Below are positions 61,826 to 64,000 of a DNA stretch of 64,000 bases, piece after piece (within the stretch, counting starts at the first letter, position 1; each line of letters opens with the position of its first letter). This DNA comes from Mucilaginibacter phenanthrenivorans (GTDB lineage Bacteria; Bacteroidota; Bacteroidia; Sphingobacteriales; Sphingobacteriaceae), in assembly GCF_024721155.1 (NCBI RefSeq), contig NZ_JAHVAP010000001.1, positions 434,001 to 498,000 on the forward strand. Reading direction: 5' to 3'. A program made the position numbers and the translations under genes. The notes beneath the pieces were generated by a model. The model was given only the letters and a program-made list of their open reading frames with translations, was not told the origin of the DNA and did not search any database.

Positions 61826-62680
61826 ATGAAAAACGACAAAATTATTGAAAACAAAGTATGGTTTGTTACAGGCGCTTCCAAAGGATTTGGACTGAGCCTA
61901 GTAAAGCAGCTACTGGCAGCCGGGCATAAGGTAGCAGCTACCTCGCGTTACGTATCCAGTCTTGTTAAAGCTGTGGGTGATATATCTGACAACTTTTTAC
62001 CACTGTACGTTAACCTTGCCGATGAAAAAAGTGTTGCGGAAGCTATTCAAATAACCGTTGGTACCTTTGATAAGATAGACGTGGTTATAAACAATGCCGG
62101 TTACGGCATAGGTGGCAGCGTTGAAGAGCTAACGGACGAGGAAGCGCGTGAAAGCTTTGACATCAATGTGTTCGGTACATTGAACGTTATCCGCGAGGTG
62201 ATGCCTTTTATGCGCGAAAGGAAATCGGGGCACATTATTAATATTTCTTCAATAGCAGGTATTGCTCCAGGAACAGGCTGGGCTTTATATGCAGCCACAA
62301 AATTTGCGGTGATCGGCTTATCAGAAGTATTGGCAGATGACGTGAAATCAATGGGAATAAAAGTTACGGTTGTGGCTCCGGGTGCGTTCAGAACTAATTT
62401 CTTAACCGGGGATTCGTTAGTAATGACTAAAAAGCCTATTCATGATTACCAGGAGGTAAGAGATTCGCACACCCGATACCTTCAAATGGATGGCCACCAG
62501 GCCGGCGATCCGGAAAAGGCTGCAGCAGCAATGATCAGCCTTGCTGATGATGATAACCCTCCCGTCCATTTACTTTTAGGAGAAGATGCGTACACCCGGG
62601 CAATGACGAAGCTCGGCGTTCTTGAAAAGGAATTTCGTTTGAACGAAGAATTGTCAAAATCGATGGCTTACCAGGGCTAA
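61826..62680 (+). CDS. SDR-family oxidoreductase
   Basis: 284 residues from ATG 61826; the frame extends to 61796. Classical short-chain dehydrogenase: the NAD(P) motif TGASKGFG, NNAG, catalytic S and Y-x-x-x-K in ISSIAG and YAATK. The RY after TS in AATSRYVSSL suggests NADP preference. It is cytosolic; the substrate is unknown. AraC-SDR pairs of this kind are frequent, and the SDR is probably the regulator's target. A GAFRTNFLTGDSL segment shapes the substrate lid. Confidence 0.9.
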   Translation: MKNDKIIENKVWFVTGASKGFGLSLVKQLLAAGHKVAATSRYVSSLVKAVGDISDNFLPLYVNLADEKSVAEAIQITVGTFDKIDVVINNAGYGIGGSVEELTDEEARESFDINVFGTLNVIREVMPFMRERKSGHIINISSIAGIAPGTGWALYAATKFAVIGLSEVLADDVKSMGIKVTVVAPGAFRTNFLTGDSLVMTKKPIHDYQEVRDSHTRYLQMDGHQAGDPEKAAAAMISLADDDNPPVHLLLGEDAYTRAMTKLGVLEKEFRLNEELSKSMAYQG

Positions 62681-62735
62681 AGGATTCAACAGCCAAAAGC
62701 TGGAATATTAAAATACCTTTGTGCTTTTATAAAGC

Positions 62736-63548
62736 ATGATCGTTAGTATTTTAGGGTGTGGGTGGTACGGAAAAGCGTTTGCAAAAACGCTGTTAGCGCA
62801 AGGCGTATCCGTCAACGGTTCTGTCACTTCTGCTGAAAAATTAAATTCGCTTGGTGAATTGGGTATCACCCCATACGTAGTTAGCTTTAAGTCAGCAAGC
62901 AAAGATTACGATCCGGAATTTTTTAAATGCGATATTCTTATCATAAGCATCCCGCCGAAAACGAGGCAAGGCGAGGCAAGCGATTATCTTCCTAAGATAA
63001 ATGGGATAATTGAAGCCATTCTTAAATATCAAATAAAGAGGGTAATTTATATCAGCTCGACCGCTGTGTATGGCGACATTAACAGTGAGGTCGACGAGTT
63101 TACGGTACCTTTACCTGATACCGAAGCAGGCAAAATATTGCTGGCAGCCGAGCGGCATCTTCAGCACCAAACATCATTCAAAACAACTATACTCCGTTTT
63201 TCAGGATTGGTTGGGCCGGGCAGGCATCCGGGACGTTTCTTTGCAGGAAAAGCTGATATCCCTAACGGAAAAGCTCCTGTTAATCTTATTCACCTTGATG
63301 ATTGCATTGGTATTACACTTGAAATTATCAACAAGAATGCGTTTGGCCTTGTAGTCAATGCCAGTTCACCCGATCATCCAACCAAGGCTGAATTTTATTC
63401 AGAATCGGCAAGGAAGGCTGGCTTGATAATCCCTCAGTTCCGCGATGAGCTAACCGGGTGGAAAATAATCGGCAGCAGGGCAATAAATGACGTACTTGGC
63501 TATAAATTCAAAGTCTCATCATGGAAGGATTGCTCGTTTGATGATTAG
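62736..63548 (+). CDS. NAD-dependent epimerase/reductase-like protein (YeeZ type)
   Basis: 270 residues. The Rossmann motif GCGWYGKAFAKTLL is at the N-terminus. It has the extended-SDR YISSTAVYGD (S-x-T-x-x-x-Y) and the RFSGLVGPGRHPGRFFAGK segment seen in YeeZ-like proteins, then VNLIHLDDCIGI. It lacks the usual Y-x-x-x-K catalytic spacing, so it may be non-catalytic or have another activity. It is convergent with the phosphatase gene, and their stops overlap by 4 nt. Confidence 0.85.
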   Translation: MIVSILGCGWYGKAFAKTLLAQGVSVNGSVTSAEKLNSLGELGITPYVVSFKSASKDYDPEFFKCDILIISIPPKTRQGEASDYLPKINGIIEAILKYQIKRVIYISSTAVYGDINSEVDEFTVPLPDTEAGKILLAAERHLQHQTSFKTTILRFSGLVGPGRHPGRFFAGKADIPNGKAPVNLIHLDDCIGITLEIINKNAFGLVVNASSPDHPTKAEFYSESARKAGLIIPQFRDELTGWKIIGSRAINDVLGYKFKVSSWKDCSFDD

Positions 63549-64000
63549 TCGGTCTTAATGTTAGCCCTTATAATCGAATCCTTTTGGGCGCCGCTTAGCT
63601 TATTATCATACTTGAACAAGGAACTTTCCCAATCGCCATAACTTATGTTTGGTATAATAATATACTTGTTGCCAAATTGGGCTCTTAATTTTTCGGTAGC
63701 AGCATTCCTGCTTTCTTCAGTAGGGTGATTATCGTATAAGGCATCAAAATCGGGAAGGTTATCACCGCATAGCAAGATTATCTCATGGGTTTTCAAAACA
63801 TCAAGTCTGCGCTGTTCCTTGCTTGATGTTTTGGCCCTTAATATCACATGTTCAGCATCTGCGTAAGGCAAATGATAACGCGCAAGGTTTTTCATGGTGC
63901 CCGGAAGTTCGTCCTCATCGCGGTTGGTGATATAATAAACCGCAACTCCTTTTGAAGCAGCGTATTTAAAAAACGATGGCGCTCCGGGCACGGTATCGCA
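63545..64000 (-). CDS. 5'-nucleotidase/acid phosphatase, lipoprotein e(P4) type (partial)
   Basis: The visible C-terminal 151 residues of a HAD-type phosphatase. The N-terminus lies outside the window. It has VPGAPSFFKYAASKGVAVYYITNRDEDELPGTMKNLARYHLP (motif II T/S-N-R), RAKTSSKEQRRLDVLK (motif III lysine) and EIILLCGDNLPDFDALYD (motif IV G-D-N-x-x-D-F). The DxDxT motif and the lipobox would lie upstream. It dephosphorylates nucleotides in the envelope. Confidence 0.85.
   Translation of the reverse strand, partial: CDTVPGAPSFFKYAASKGVAVYYITNRDEDELPGTMKNLARYHLPYADAEHVILRAKTSSKEQRRLDVLKTHEIILLCGDNLPDFDALYDNHPTEESRNAATEKLRAQFGNKYIIIPNISYGDWESSLFKYDNKLSGAQKDSIIRANIKTD

Overview
The window looks like a chromosomal segment of a Bacteroidota bacterium of the Sphingobacteriaceae, most like Mucilaginibacter or Pedobacter. 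Signs of this are a fused MurF-alanine racemase, a GLPGLI-family protein overlapping a TonB-type outer-membrane barrel, promoters of the TTTG-N19-21-TAnnTTTG type, almost no Shine-Dalgarno sequences, many TlpA-type secreted thioredoxins, and intergenic repeats of the GTCATTGCGAGGAACGAAG type. This placement rests on gene families; no marker gene was compared.

Layout. 0-3.9 kb: core genes (DUF502 membrane protein, MurF-Alr fusion, RecX) and tRNA-Gly and tRNA-Leu with their own promoter and hairpins. 4.2-5.5 kb: an AT-rich orphan beside the tRNAs with a possible HEPN RNase motif, then a Bcr/CflA-type efflux pump. 7.2-10.8 kb: the first of three very large AraC-FtsX fusion genes. 10.9-17.5 kb: a dihydrofolate-reductase-like enzyme, a membrane-bound winged-helix regulator, two secreted beta-propeller proteins, an S37-type peptidase and small membrane proteins. 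17.7-23.3 kb: a GLPGLI/TonB-barrel operon divergent from a LytS/LytTR two-component pair. 23.4-31.4 kb: PH-domain protein, amidohydrolase, S8 protease, TlpA protein and an ECF sigma operon. 31.7-35.3 kb: second AraC-FtsX fusion. 35.8-42.2 kb: nucleoside hydrolase, acyltransferase, TlpA protein and an ABC-F protein. 42.2-44.5 kb: a repeat-rich patch holding a broken RepA-like ATPase gene. 44.6-48.6 kb: small secreted and membrane proteins and an ArsR-SRPBCC-DoxX-YdeI operon with a visible double operator, then a cyclophilin. 48.7-53.3 kb: an AAA ATPase and the third AraC-FtsX fusion. 53.3-64 kb: small proteins, a Tat-exported DUF3863-like protein, a 300-bp nested palindrome, and a carbohydrate cluster (GH88/105, GH127, AraC regulator, SDR enzymes), ending in a partial e(P4)-type phosphatase.

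The most unusual content is the trio of fusions. Each joins a multi-spanning membrane AraC-type regulator to a complete MacB/FtsX-type ABC permease in one polypeptide of about 1200 residues. All three have the same bipartite palindrome, AAmCGrAC-N8-GTTCGsTT, followed two bases later by an xxTACAAT box. In each case the palindrome ends exactly 90 nt before a TTG codon that begins the conserved N-terminus. This fixes the start codons and suggests that the three form one co-regulated, probably self-regulated transporter-regulator system. The partner ATPase is not in the window.

The window has no CRISPR array, rRNA operon, transposase, integrase or complete prophage. Gaps between genes are filled with degenerate interspersed palindromic repeats of several families, listed below.
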